Source of the DNA: Alnus glutinosa
Lineage: Eukaryota; Streptophyta; Magnoliopsida; Fagales; Betulaceae
Assembly (NCBI RefSeq): GCF_958979055.1
Contig: NC_084887.1
Location: 38,133,120 to 38,197,119 of the forward strand
Direction: 5' to 3'
Length of the DNA: 64,000 bases
The notes under the pieces were generated by a model, which did no database searches, was not told the origin of the DNA, and saw nothing but the letters and a program-made list of their open reading frames with translations. Within the stretch, counting starts at the first letter, position 1; every line of letters begins with the position of its first letter. This document shows positions 44,601 to 56,800 of this stretch, in pieces. A program made the position numbers and the translations under genes.

Positions 44601-45161
44601 CACAATTTTGAAAGAAGTAACTTATGCATCCATTCTGCCTATGTGCTTAATTCAAGGCAAAAATTGCTGTCTTAATTCCTCCACTGTCGATCTCTTCCTG
44701 AAGAATGAACCGCAGTCGACATCAACCAAGAACTTGGTACACCTTGCCCAGAGTAAGTTTGTTCCTCATCGATCAATTACTGTGTTTTAGAACTGCAAAT
44801 TGATATTCGTTTATAGCTGTTGCAATATAAATTTGCAGCGGTTAGAGATGGCGTTGTGGCAAAATACAACTATGGGAGGTCTTACTATAATGTGATGCAT
44901 TATGGGGAAGCCAGGCCACCGGTTTATAACCTCTCTAACATTCCCCATGACCTTCCTCTCTTCGTTAGCTATGGTGGCCAAGATGCACTCTCTGATGTTC
45001 GAGACGTTACGCATTTACTTGATAATTTTAAGTTCCACGATGTAGACAAGCTCTCACCTCAGTTCATCAAGGATTATGCTCACGCAGATTTCATCATGGG
45101 GGTGAATGCCAAGGATGTAGTGTACAATCAAGTGGTCGCATTTTTCAAGCATCAACAATAA
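41346..45161 (+). CDS. Secreted triacylglycerol lipase 2-like (acid lipase family), copy B
   Basis: Exons: 41346-41537, 41719-41829, 43171-43311, 43490-43600, 43802-43945, 44033-44073, 44228-44307, 44657-44752, 44839-45161 (1239 nt, 412 aa), with the same phases as copy A. By eye the protein differs from copy A at some 25-30 residues (about 93% identity). Differences include Leu-to-Val in VLVQHGVLVDG, Ser-to-Thr in DGMTWFLNAPEQN and a one-codon gain in NYGRSYYNVMHYG. The signal peptide, GHSLG, GGQD and DYAHAD are unchanged, so the enzyme should be active. The differences nearest the active site lie in the oxyanion-hole strand (HGLLV against HGVLV), which could tune substrate choice. Its proximal promoter differs from copy A. 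A candidate poly(A) signal is AATAAA at 45220. Confidence 0.93.
41560..41647. repeat. (AT)n in lipase B intron 1
   Basis: About 44 AT dinucleotides, clearly expanded relative to copy A (about 25). Confidence 0.95.
44358..44532. mobile_element. MITE in lipase B intron 7
   Basis: Inverted ends GGATACTACAGCTTTTATTA and TAATAAAAGCTGTAGTATTCC pair almost perfectly. Same position and family as 35328-35502 in copy A. Confidence 0.7.
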
Positions 45162-46024
45162 TGATCCTTGATTTATGGATGCCTCTGTGACCAGATATAC
45201 CTTTTACTCTTTCCCTAATAATAAATCATAAACCAACTGTTTACAGTGAGATCATGGAAACCATTATATGAATATGCTTCAGGCTATATGATACCATGTA
45301 AGAGTTATGATTACAAATAATGAAAGAAAGTTTTTCCTCAATTAAAACACAGCAGTATATATATATATGCACAGGGCATAATTTATATACAAGTACATCC
45401 GGGTATTATATTCCACAAATCATGGTATTATATTTCCTTTTCTGCTAAACCTTTGATGTGTTTAAACTGAGTAATGCTATTTAGTATATTGCTATATAAG
45501 TTGATTGTCATATAATTGGTTGACGTGGCATTGAAAATCGGACTTTTTATTTTTATTTTTTTATACACGTGCTAATACAATAACTAATTGTCATTGCTAC
45601 GCTATCCTAATTGTATGACAGCCGTATAATAGTCTACTAAATACCATTACTCGTTTTGAGTGGCTAATTGGTACATTCTTTTAAGGACAAAATTTTCCTC
45701 TAAATTGAATTGGAGAAAATTTTTCAAACTCTATCTATTAAATTGATACATGTCCTTAGAATACGTAATTCTCACATACACGTGAGAATCACTCTAACGG
45801 CATATGTCGTATGCTTTGTTAATCCTATTGAAATTGCATATGAGAATGAAATCATTAAATTCATGGACTGGCTTCATTTGCTTTATGGGAAAAGAAATCA
45901 GGAAAGTGACCAGCAGTTGAGGCTGCATACATTTAATAATTCAAATTGATGAGCTATAATAGTGAATAATTAATATGCCAAGATCTAACTATATAAACTA
46001 AGTCATAACGATCATCACAGGCCA
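45162..46024. other. Intergenic DNA between lipase B and the SINE-like element
   Basis: The lipase 3' UTR, a complete MITE (45469-45652) and AT-rich DNA. No gene recognised. Confidence 0.6.
45469..45652. mobile_element. MITE with 18-bp inverted ends, 184 bp
   Basis: GAGTAATGCTATTTAGTA on the left and TACTAAATACCATTACTC on the right pair at 16 of 18 positions. No coding capacity. The copy A counterpart (about 36622-36774) has lost the right end. Confidence 0.75.
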
Positions 46025-46222
46025 TTCACCAGACTTTCTTCATTTGTCTAGGTTGTCCAATGCAACCAGTTTCATCCAATGTGTCGTGGCAGAACTTCTG
46101 CATATAAGATTCGAACCTCCAGGCTAACCCTCAAGTGAATATGATCAATATGATAGCTTTGTTTCAACGCCAAGCTTCCACGACCTTTAACCAACTAGAT
46201 TTTGCTTAGCCGGCAACCCAAC
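46025..46222 (-). mobile_element. tRNA-derived SINE-like element, copy B
   Basis: Same element as 37142-37335, with an A-box-like TCTAGTTGGTTAAAGG and a B-box-like GGTTCGAATCTT on the minus strand. It lies about 300 bp upstream of the phytocyanin start. Confidence 0.4.
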
Positions 46223-46527
46223 CACCGACCAGGTATTGCACTTCACAAACTATGCCCCTGAGCCATCCCAGAATTACATGAATACTTGATGAGCTATGCT
46301 GTACTGATTTTCTGCTTCTGGGGTAATTTGAGGAATTGGATGATTCTCGACAACAGTCATCAAAAGTAATGGTATTGTATCCATTGTGTAATAAATAAGA
46401 GTTATGAAATACTGATAGAGACACTTAGGATGTTTACAGGTACAGAGTTCCCTGCATATATAGTTGTGGGAAGAGGATTGCTTAAACCAACCCCAAAAGG
46501 GAGTAAAGAGAAAGAGAGAAAGAAGTA

Positions 46528-47950
46528 ATGGCGACCATGGAGAACACAATGTTCTTGGTATTTGTTTTTGTTGCTTTGATCACCAAGGAAGCCTTAGCAG
46601 CCCAACATGCTGTTGGGGGAAGCCAAGGTTGGGATGAATCCACAGACTTCGACACATGGGCAAAAGGCCAAACATTCAAAGTTGGCGATCAACTTGGTAT
46701 GTCTCTAATGTTACATTTATGCAAAGATATTCTCATTTTGTTCATAGCATGTGTGAATTGGTATTGAAAAAATACCTCCGTTGTTGTTGTGGAATGAACC
46801 TTCCATTGATATTTTGTTGCTTGAATCGTCTGTGTGTTGGTAGCTGCAAAACAAGAACAGTGTTTTATTTGTGTGTGTGTGAAGGAGTTTGGTAATCTCT
46901 ACCCTAAATGACTAATGCATGGTGGTAATAGAACTTAATGAGCTAATTCTATTTTTATATAGGGTGAGAGGAAAGACTTCCTCACGTGCCCAAAATTGGC
47001 CTAACCCGTTATGCATGGGTCCAAAACAAAACAAAATAAAATAACTATGCAAATCCACACAAAATGAATAAATACAACAACTTATCTGGTTAAACTAAAG
47101 TTCTAATTGAAATTAAAAGAAGATTTCAGGTTGGCCTCTTAAGCTCCTTAAGTTCTAAATTACTATGGCCCCATTTCAAATTCCCGTCGTTCCCCCTTCC
47201 CCCCCCCGGACTTCCGTAGGACAGGCTTTTGGCAGGACGCTGGAAAAAAAATCCAAGACTAAGCTTGTTTTACAAGATAACAAGAGAATTTCAACTTTTA
47301 TATTTTACCCCTGGCAAGAAAAAAGAACAGTGGTTAAAGGGCGAGTTTGGGATGAGCTGTAGATTCGGATATCCTGAGTTCATGCAATTTCATACTAAGA
47401 GATTTCCTAGATTAATTGATATATAGTTCTTGCGGATGGGGTCGTGTATCCGGAATTTTACTCTCCAATGATGAGTCCGAATGGCCCAGCCTTAGTGAGG
47501 TTTCCCATCATAAAAAATAAATAAATAAATAAAAATGGTAAAGGTGCATAATGAATAGCGAATCTCCCAATTGCATTGTTATTAACTTCATCAATATGAT
47601 AAATATCTTTTTGGGCAGTTTTCAAGTACGCCTCAGGGCTGCACAGTGTTGTTGAAGTTGCTAGTGAGAGTGCGTACAAGAACTGTGACCTTGGTAGTGC
47701 ACTAAACTCCATGAATGGTGGCAGCAATGTAGTCAAATTGAACAAGGCTGGCACACGCTACTTTGCTTGTGGCACATTAGGCCACTGCAACCAAGGCATG
47801 AAAGTAAAGATTAAGACAGTCACTGGGAATGCACCCTCTTCTCCAGCTCCATCTTCAACTTCTGATGCTCCCGGCCCTTCCCAATCTTCTGCTTCATTTG
47901 TTATGGCTGTTGCAGTACTGTTAGCCACATTTATGCTTTATGTGTTCTAA
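46528..47950 (+). CDS. Uclacyanin-like phytocyanin, GPI-anchored
   Basis: Two exons, 46528-46696 and 47619-47950 (501 nt, 166 aa). The single intron is in phase 1 at the position typical of phytocyanins. A signal peptide (MFLVFVFVALITKEALA) is followed by the plastocyanin-like domain AVGGSQGWDESTDFDTWAKG. The type-I copper ligands are His65, Cys107 (RYFACG), His112 and Met117 (GHCNQGM). Cys79 and Cys113 form the usual disulphide. Met as axial ligand points to the uclacyanin/plantacyanin side rather than stellacyanin (Gln). A Ser/Pro-rich linker (SSPAPSSTSDAPGPSQ) suits arabinogalactan glycosylation. The hydrophobic tail VMAVAVLLATFMLYVF is a GPI signal. The protein is expected at the outer face of the plasma membrane; the redox partner is unknown. 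The start codon could be either of two Met (codons 1 and 4). The first 32 codons are duplicated as a broken copy at 37649. Confidence 0.92.
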
Positions 47951-48411
47951 GGATTTGAAGGCTGGGTTTGCTGATTCACCGGCAGTCCTGTCCAGGGATG
48001 TAACTACTTTTCGGTTTGATATTAATTAAGGGAGTAATTACAGTATTGTATATGAGTTGAAAAAACAAAGACATCACATATTCATTGCTTGATTATGATT
48101 GAAAGAGTACTGGTGAATAAGAATGGCTGGGGTTGCTTTAACCCTGGCCTGGTTTTTGTAGTATATGTCAAGTGATGAACCTAGTTTGTTGCACATTTGA
48201 TTTACAATTAAATGAAGTCAAAATTCATACTGAATATCCCTAATTATATTATTTGTGGATTTTGTTTTCTATACCTATTCACGCACCTAAAACAAATTTA
48301 TTAACAAACAACTCAAAATACAAAACATTTGAATTCAAACTGTATTATTACTTTGTTGAGAGAATATTTTGACAAATTATTTATTTTTTTTTTTTAAAAA
48401 ACAACACTTAC

Positions 48412-48490
48412 AATAGCTGCGTGGCCACCTTAAGTGGAGGAGGGATGGTCGCGCGACCACCTCAATCTTGTTGGGGTGGCCTCACAAGCA
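48412..48490. repeat. GC-rich repeat fragment, GGTGGTCGCGCGACCACC type
   Basis: GCTGCGTGGCCACC and GGTCGCGCGACCACC palindromes followed by GGGGTGGCC resemble the interior of the element at 11899-12647. Short and without clear ends. Confidence 0.45.
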
Positions 48491-48976
48491 CTTTTTCTTT
48501 AAATAAAATAATAATAATAATAATAAGTAAGGTTCTATATCTAACTAGCTATTTTGGTTTTCTCAAAATAAGCACGTATAGTACTCCATAGAAAATAATA
48601 GACCCCACAATAATACATTTCTAGAAAATGTATTCACATTTTATGTTATATCATAACACTTTTTCAAACTACCAACACAATAAAATTACCCAAATTTGTT
48701 AACGAAAATGACCAATACATGCAATTGATCTATTGCAAACAAGGAACTTTGTCCCAAACTGAAATGGCCGGTCTAGCTAAGTGCTGCTGTTAATAAATGT
48801 AACAATATGTTGGTAAAACATTTTGATTGATTAAGATGTCCAAGAGCTTGTCACACCAAAATTTCTGCATAAATTCTGATGGTCGAGTTTGGAATTTTGG
48901 ATATATCTTTGAATCCAATGGTCCCGACTAAGCACTTGACTGTAAACGTGCTAGCCTCGTTATTGAAGGTTAGAGG

Positions 48977-48983
<7 letters not shown>

Positions 48984-49013
<30 letters not shown>

Positions 49014-49989
49014 ATGAATAAAAGATTTTATAAGGCTCAACTCAGCAACCAATACACTCCAGTGAAAACTGGAAACAACTCCTGCATAGGGACAACAAAC
49101 CCCTAGCTAGGAAACCAAGAGAAAAAAACCCATCAACGACAACCCTACTGCTTCCAAGAACACAGTACACAACAGCATAAAACAAAGCAAACATCTACAA
49201 GATCAAAACAGAGAAATCAAACCCCCATCAATCCTCAAAGACACATAGGACTCACAACATCCCATCACTCCAGAAAATGCAAATTCCATTTAGCAACAAG
49301 GTTCATATTCTTCCTGAAATGGCTGATCTTCCATTTTGCTACAATCTTCACTCGAGCTTCCCACCTAACACGAGTCAAAATTGCTTCCTCCGTGCGTGGA
49401 GTGATATTGTGCAAAAGGTCGTTCCTCTGCTTCCATATATGGTATACAGTAGCTCCAAAACACAGTCGACCCAAAACTGCTCTTAAACTTTTCCCCTGCA
49501 TCACCTTCAAGCTCCAGACTACAATATCATCCCAATCCAAAGGCACATTGTAAAAAGAACACTCAGCCATGATTTCAGTCCAAATCCGCCTACTGAAACT
49601 GCACCTAAAAAAAAGATGCTCACGGCTCTCTTGAGCTCCATAGCAGAAAGGACAGAGAATCTGTCCTGAATAACCCCAGCAACACATGCGTTGTTTAGTG
49701 ATCAAAGCATCCCTGAAAACTAGCCAAAGCATGAAAGAATGCCGAGGGATAGAAGCAGGAGCCCAAACAATCTTCCACCATTCAACTACCGGATGCACCT
49801 CTCTCAATTTTTCCCAAGTGTCCGAGCACTTATATATGCCACTTCGAGAATTCCACACTGGCTCATCAGCATCTCCAACCTCAACTGTGTGGAGTTGACT
49901 TTGAATCTCAACAAGATCATCTGACCGGGCATAAGGCCAAAACCAAGCACCATTCTTCATAATGACATCCAGTTTGGCATGCAGGGGAA
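48984..49989 (-). mobile_element. 5'-truncated L1-type LINE fragment with target-site duplication
   Basis: Poly(T) at 48981-49012 (the inverted tail) and an exact 15-bp duplication GTTAGAGGCAATTTT at 48969-48983 and 49990-50004 bracket about 1 kb of the 3' end of a LINE. The inner frame (49265-49989, minus) is open and encodes the ORF2 C-terminus: IPRHSFMLWLVFRDALITKQ, CCWGYSGQILCPFCYGAQES, REHLFFRCSFSRRIWTEIM (zf-RVT), then VYHIWKQRNDLLHN. It is related to but distinct from the LINE at 20723-30198. 5' truncation is the common outcome of target-primed reverse transcription. Confidence 0.93.
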
Positions 49990-50877
49990 GTTAGAGGCAA
50001 TTTTAATTGCGAGTAAATACATTTTTTTAACACTCGACTAGTTAGACATACAGGTCGACCATGAGAATGGGGGCCTAATGGAGAGAATATATGTAACCAC
50101 CATAAGCCTACTCGCGCAACCTTTATATGGAAAATAACTAGGCAAAATTGCAACTGGCCGCATGATGATCTTCTCCACATGGAAAGTCATCAATCAACAA
50201 AGAATTAACATGCTGTTGACACCAATATTATCACATTGGACTGGTGATCTTCTCCCATAACCCAAAGCCAGGTACACACACCCTTCTCTCCCCCACTCTC
50301 TCTTTTCAATTTTCTCGCTAAAATGGTAAAACACTCTATTAACTTAGACATCAAAGGTTTCTCGGTGCCCTCAAAGACCGACGGTTTTCAATAATAATTT
50401 TTTTCATTTTGCTAGGGCTCAACGCAGGTTTGATTGTCTAAAAATATGCTTCAACATATTATATTATTATTAATCATGTTTAAGTTTGTTCAAATTAAAA
50501 GTATAAGGATTAGATTGATACTTATATCACAAGTCTAAGAGTGATTTTGTATTTTTTTTTTAAAATTATATATTGAGACGATAAAATCTGAATTATTAAA
50601 TCATAAATAATTATAAAAAATAAAAAAAATAAAAATTTCCATCCTGAAAAGCTGAAACTAGTACCTGGGGACCTGGAAAACAGTAACCGGATATTCCATA
50701 TTCCTCTCTCTCCCCACCTAAATATTAAAAGAAGAAAAAAAAAAAGGAAAAAAGAACAGTGTGAAATTTATCCGCCAGGAGTTCCGAGACCGGAACGAAA
50801 TCAGCGTTTCCTTCCAGTACTGTATTGAACTCTCTTTTGAATTGCGTCGAGTATAAGCGAGCGAGAGAGAGCAAGCC

Positions 50878-53800
50878 ATGCCGGGGGAGACAACTTCGAT
50901 TGACTACGTGATGGAGGCGGCTTCCGGCCCCCACTTCTCCGGTCTCCGTCTCGACGGCCTCCTATCGTCTCCACCGGCTTCGGCGACTTCTTCTCCGGCG
51001 CATCGCTCCTCGTCTTCGGCTTCCGCTTTCTCAGCCTTAGCCGCCGACTCCAACCCCCCCAAACAGCCATTCGTCATCGGTAACTAAGGCACTTGTTTTC
51101 TTTGACTGTTTATAGTTCTACCATTTCGCATTTCTCCCCAGCTTTTCAGAAGTTCGTTTACAGTTCGAGAAGTGCTCTTTGGAATGTTAATGACACAATT
51201 CCTATGCTCTCCAGCTTTTTGGGGGTGTTTTTGTTGCCTTTTCCCTTTAGATCTTTAAATGAATGAAAGTTTGGAATTGTAACGCTTACATTTATGAATG
51301 ACTATAGTCTTAGCATTGCTCTTTGTGCTTTTAGGGTTTCATTCTGTTTATTACTCTCTCTCTTTTCTCTTCTTTTTTTCCTCTGTTTTATGCAACCGCT
51401 ATTTCCTTTTCCGTTGACACCAATTATTTTTTTTCGATTTTTAATTTTTAATCTTTTTAGATTTTTAGTTAATTATTGTTTTGGTAATTGGATTAGGAGT
51501 TTCGGGAGGTACAGCTTCGGGTAAGACCACAGTGTGTGATATGATCATCCAACAACTGCATGATCACCGTGTGGTGCTGGTCAATCAGGTTAGCCTGGCA
51601 CGGCTTTCTGTTGCTAACATTTTCAACGGCTGTATTTTCGGATTTATTTGATGTGGTGATGTTATAGGATTCGTTTTACCGTGGCTTGACTCCTGAAGAG
51701 TCCGAGCGTGTGCATGAGTATAACTTTGATCATCCTGGTAAAAAACTTATTTGTGATTGCAAAAAAAATTTGTGCTGATTTTTATGTTGTAATTAGCTTT
51801 TGAAAGTGTTTTGCTTTAGAGAGGGTGTTGAAAACAATTTTTGTTAATTATGTATTGGTTGTTCTGTAGATGCTTTTGACACGGAGCAGCTTCTGGATTG
51901 CATTCAGAAGCTCAAATCTGGGCAAGCTTACCAAGTTCCAATTTATGACTTTAAGACTCATCGCCGCTGCTCCGATAGTTTCCGGCTGGTACTTCACAAC
52001 TTTTTGAACTCATGCTTGCTTTTCCTTTCAATTGGTGAGAGCTTGTATGTAGAGTCAAACATAGGTCCAAGTGAGTAAACATTGTGTTTTTAGGATTTAT
52101 TGTTAACTTTCAGAAATAGAGTAATGGGAGAATGCAAACTGTTCTGATACAACTGAAGTGTAAGCTTAATCGATTTTATCCTTTTTTTATCTGTCAAGAT
52201 TTCTTCCTATAAAAAAATAATAAACTCAATCAAAATTGTTTATCAGGTAAATGCTTCTGATGTTATTATATTAGAGGGAATTCTGGTTTTCCATGATCAA
52301 CATGTCCGCAACTTGATGAATATGAAGATTTTTGTTGATACAGGTTTGCTCCCCTTTCATCTAGTTGTCAAGTCACAAGTCATTCACTATTTGCAAGCCC
52401 TAATGTGTTTATGGCATTTGGATGGGCAAGAATATTCTCTTTGTTAATTAAACATATAAGAGGATTCATTTTGATAATTAATATTCAAAAGACATCACCA
52501 ATGAATTTTTCTAGTTATGGGCAGCGTTACGCCATCGAGAGGGAGGCCTTGTGGAGGTTGATGGTTGAAGCTAAATTTGGTAGCTTGTGGGAAGGATGGT
52601 GTTCCAATGAGGTCTTTGGACCCTACGGGGTTGGGGTGTGGAAAAACATTAGGAGTGGGTGGAAGGATTTCCCTAGATTTGTGAGACTTGAGGTGAGAGA
52701 CGGGTCTAAGATTAGGTTTTCGCAAGATGTTTGGTGTGGGTTTTTAGACCTTGAAGGCTTCTTTCCTGTTGTTGTTTAATATCGCTCGTTTTAAGGAGGC
52801 TTTGATGTCAGACCATTTGTTGTTTTCTATTGTACTCTTTTAGGATGGGTTGAAGCGGTGAGGATAGAATTTATTGGACCCCTTCCAAAAGACGAACGCT
52901 TGGGGTTAGATCTTTTGATCGGGTGCTTTGCCCACCCACGGGCTCTTCTTTCCCTTGGAAGAGCATTCGGAGAAATAGGCCTCTCCAAGAGTGGCTTTCT
53001 TTGTTTGGACATCAGCACTTAGAAAGATCTTGACCTTGGATAACCTGAGGAAGAGGCATGCCATTGTGATGAATTGGTGTTGCATGTGCAATAAGAGCGA
53101 GGAATCCATCAACCATCTTTTGCTCCACTGTGATGTAGCTTGAGTTTTGTGGGTATGGATGTTCAGTCTTTTTGGGGGAGAGTGGGTCATGCTACAATGG
53201 GTGGTAGAGTAGTTGGCTAGTTGGAGGGGCCAAACTTAGTAGCCACTGTTGCATAGATGTCTAGAGGATGATCCCTCTTTGTTTGTTGTGGTGCATTTGG
53301 AGATAACACAATGCTAGATATTTTGAAGATTGTGAGAGAATGGTGGTTGAGTTAAAAGCTTTGAGTTCAAAAACACTTTATGGGTGACCAGTTGCTCTTA
53401 ACAGTTCTAGCTTCTCTAATTTTTTAGATTTTCTAGATTTGTGTTCTTCCATTTCTCCCTAATTGGGTGCATTTTTGTATACTCTTTGTGTATTTAGGTT
53501 GTGCCCCTTTGCGCCTTTCTAATAAAATTGATTTTACTTATAAAAAAAAACTGAATTTTCAATTTGATGCATATCAAACTAAATGGCAATAGGATCTACT
53601 GAGATAGGCATTCCTTAGCTTGATGTTGAATGGAAAAAAAAATACACTTTTGGGCTCAAAAGTCTCAAATATACGTTGTTTTGATTCCATAACTCCGTCA
53701 TTCTGATGCAGCAGGAAGAACTTAGATTTAGTGTAGATCTGATCATATATCGCTTTGGGCTTAGATGCTCCTGCATCACATCCATTATCGAAAATATCTT

Positions 53801-56800
53801 GTACTAGCCCCATGGTGATCCTATTATGTGAGTTGAGAGCTATTTGGACATAGTTTTCCAAAAATTGCCAACAAGCTTGGGTCAGTCTTACCTCAGTGCG
53901 TTGGACTGCAAACAAGCAGAGCCAAGCCAAATACTTGAGGGCTCAACATTGGCCTGATGAAAGGCACCTAAGCTTGGGCTTAAATTGAGTTAGACTTGTG
54001 CCTAGTAATTGAAGTTCAACCCCAGCTCAATGGATGCTCATCAAACTCATGGAACGTTGGGGTCGATCTATTTTACTTGGATTGACTGTCTTCATCCTAA
54101 TTGGCTCAACATAGAGCAAAGCTCCATGAGGACTATTGCATGTTATCTTTAGGTTTTACATATATTATTATTTCTTATCACTAATAAAAAGCCCTAAAGA
54201 AATTGATAATATATCTCACTGGAAAAGACGAACCCACGTGGTGGGCTGTTTTCACAGAACATGCCAATGGACCAAAGATATGGTGAGGGCAGATTTTGAA
54301 AGGGCCTGATTCCCAGCCTTTTGTTAATAACTAAAAGAGATGCAACTTTGACATCTTTCAAAGCTCCATGGGAAAAGAACAAGCGTGAACAATGTAGTAT
54401 TAGAGAAAAAATATATGCCTCAATCCCCCATCAGAAGTACCTTGGTTTGTTTGTTAAACGAATGAGTCCAACTGAGCTTCAGCTTGAATCGTTTTCAGTT
54501 CTATGCTTGCATGCATTTGACAAATAATAGAGAAACACTTAGTTATAATTTATTTATTTTTTATTTCATTTCATTTCTTTCTCACTCTCTCTCTCTCTAA
54601 TATGCTCAATTGTCTTATATTTGGTGAATAATTGCTTATAGATGCTGATGTGAGACTTGCTCGTAGAATAAGACGTGATACAGTTGAGAGGGGCAGGGAC
54701 ATAAACTCTGTTCTTGAACAGGTTAGTTGCTTTATGATTTTGCTTTTTACCGAAAACCTCCTTATTTTCTAAGTTTCCACTAGCAGAAGTATATCTTCGG
54801 AGTTCCATGATAAACAACATTCTTTAGCTGGTTTAAATCATGGGTTATTGTTTTTCTGATTGCGACAATTCACAGGCATTTTGCTATCACGATTCAACCG
54901 TAACATTCCGTTACTCCTTTTCTCTTTCATTTGCTTGGAGTTTGCAGCACCTTGACAAAAGCAATAGGCTGAATCCAAGGATTCAACTCATTGATTAAGC
55001 TGCATTATCTTCAACTTTAAGGCCACTTCCACTCATTGAACTGTATGGTTGTGACGTATTTTAACATTGGCGTTGCTACTTTGGGAACTTTTGATTGTGA
55101 ACCTCTGGATAATTTTGATTATGCTTCTGAAGATTTATCGTCTTTAAACATTATAATCAATTCATTGCATGCAGTATGCAAAGTTTGTCAAGCCTGCTTT
55201 TGATGATTTTGTTCTCCCATCAAAGAAGTATGCTGATGTGATCATTCCACGAGGAGGTGATAATCATGTCGCCATTGACTTGATTGTGCAACATATCCAG
55301 ACAAAGCTCGGTCAGCATAACCTCTGCAAAATATATCCCAATGTTTATGTTATTCAGTCAACATTTCAGGTATATGTTTGATTGATTGTATTATGGCGTT
55401 TTTATACCTTCGGAATTTCTCTTGAGAATGATTTGGTTGGTTCTATGGAGAAAAGAAAATTTTGGGGTCATTGCCTCGATTTGTCTGTCTAAACTCAAAG
55501 TATTCCTGTATACTTGATCAGTGGTGATTAGTGTTTTATAACCTCAAATTATAGTCAATAATGATAGGTGGACTAGAATAATTGTTCAATTCTGATCATA
55601 GAAAAGGGTGAGATTCTAGATAGATACTGAAGCAGCTCTAGATGAGGTTGAAGTTGGAGTTTAGTAGTTGGAAAATATTGAAATTATGTTGGATAAATAA
55701 TCAAGCCTAGTGGTTCTGCTTGTGGAGAGATTATTCAGTAAGCCAGGCACACTATGCAGGCATGGGTGACTCGCTATACCCAGCAGTTACCAAATGGAGA
55801 TATTTTTTACATTTGAATGGACAAGAATGAGTTTTAGCAAGGAATTCTGAGCGGGATATAGGTCAGGTTGTGAGTTGATTGATTTAGCATACTGTGAGTA
55901 AAACAGAAAAAGAGGATGGCTTGATACTCGTTCTCATAGTGGATGATCACACTTGTGGTTGATCCCATACCCGCTAGTTCTAGTGTGGTGTACTTTGTTA
56001 TTGATACCATGTGCTATGCCCAGAGGACTGAACAATCTCTATGGGTAAACACATGAATAGAGAAATAGAAAATAGGCAACAGCAACAACATAACCATGTT
56101 TGAACATTACAATTTCATATGAATTTCTCCCCTGCACTCTGCAATCTGATATGCAATTCAATGATTGTTTAATCACTTCCATTCTGTGTGGTTCTAAATT
56201 TGGTTTTACTCATGTCCGAGACCTTTGTTGCAGATAAGAGGTATGCATACACTGATTAGAGACCGGGAGATATCGAAGCATGACTTTATATTTTATTCAG
56301 ATCGACTTATTCGTCTGGTACTTTCTGCTGCAAAGCTTAGCCAAAGTTCGTTAATTGACATGAATTTAGCATCCTTGTGTTCTTATAAAATACAAAACTT
56401 GACTGCATGTGTTGATTTTAACTTTCAGGTTGTGGAGCATGGCCTTGGCCATCTGCCATTCACTGAGAAGCAAGTAGTTACTCCAACAGGTGTGTTCTTT
56501 TTTTTTTTTTACTAGTTTTAACCAAAAAGCTTCTTCTTCGTATTTTTTCAATTAGTAAATTCATTAGAAGCACAAGAAGGAACAACCCATATACACTTCT
56601 CATAATGGAAATTGACATGTTGGATGCTTGAGGACAAGATACTCATGTCTGCCTCTGTCCTACCTTGTTCAAACATTTGTTAAAGATTTTGCCTTCGTTT
56701 TGATGTAAGAGACGATACAAGAGTTAATTGGGTCCACCTAGTTTTATTTAGGTATTAGTATTTAATTTTATGTTTTATTTAATTTTTAAGAGTCAATGGT

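Larger units (their letters stand above)
37804..46622. repeat. Segmental duplication, copy B
   Basis: Direct-repeat partner of 18595-37743. It is about 8.8 kb and lacks the LINE/hAT, the fold-back MITE and the minisatellite. At 46622 the homology ends but the phytocyanin gene continues, so copy B holds the complete right side. Confidence 0.9.
47951..50877. other. Intergenic region between phytocyanin and UKL
   Basis: Holds the phytocyanin 3' UTR, a GC-rich repeat fragment (about 48412-48490), a 5'-truncated LINE (48984-49989) and AT-rich DNA. The last 200 bp, with purine-rich runs and GAGAGAGAG just before 50878, form the UKL promoter and leader. No other gene recognised. Confidence 0.6.

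Noticed and set aside
53574-53930. 118-codon minus-strand frame in UKL intron 5
   Set aside because: No recognised domain, inside an intron next to LINE debris; probably chance or transposon remnant.
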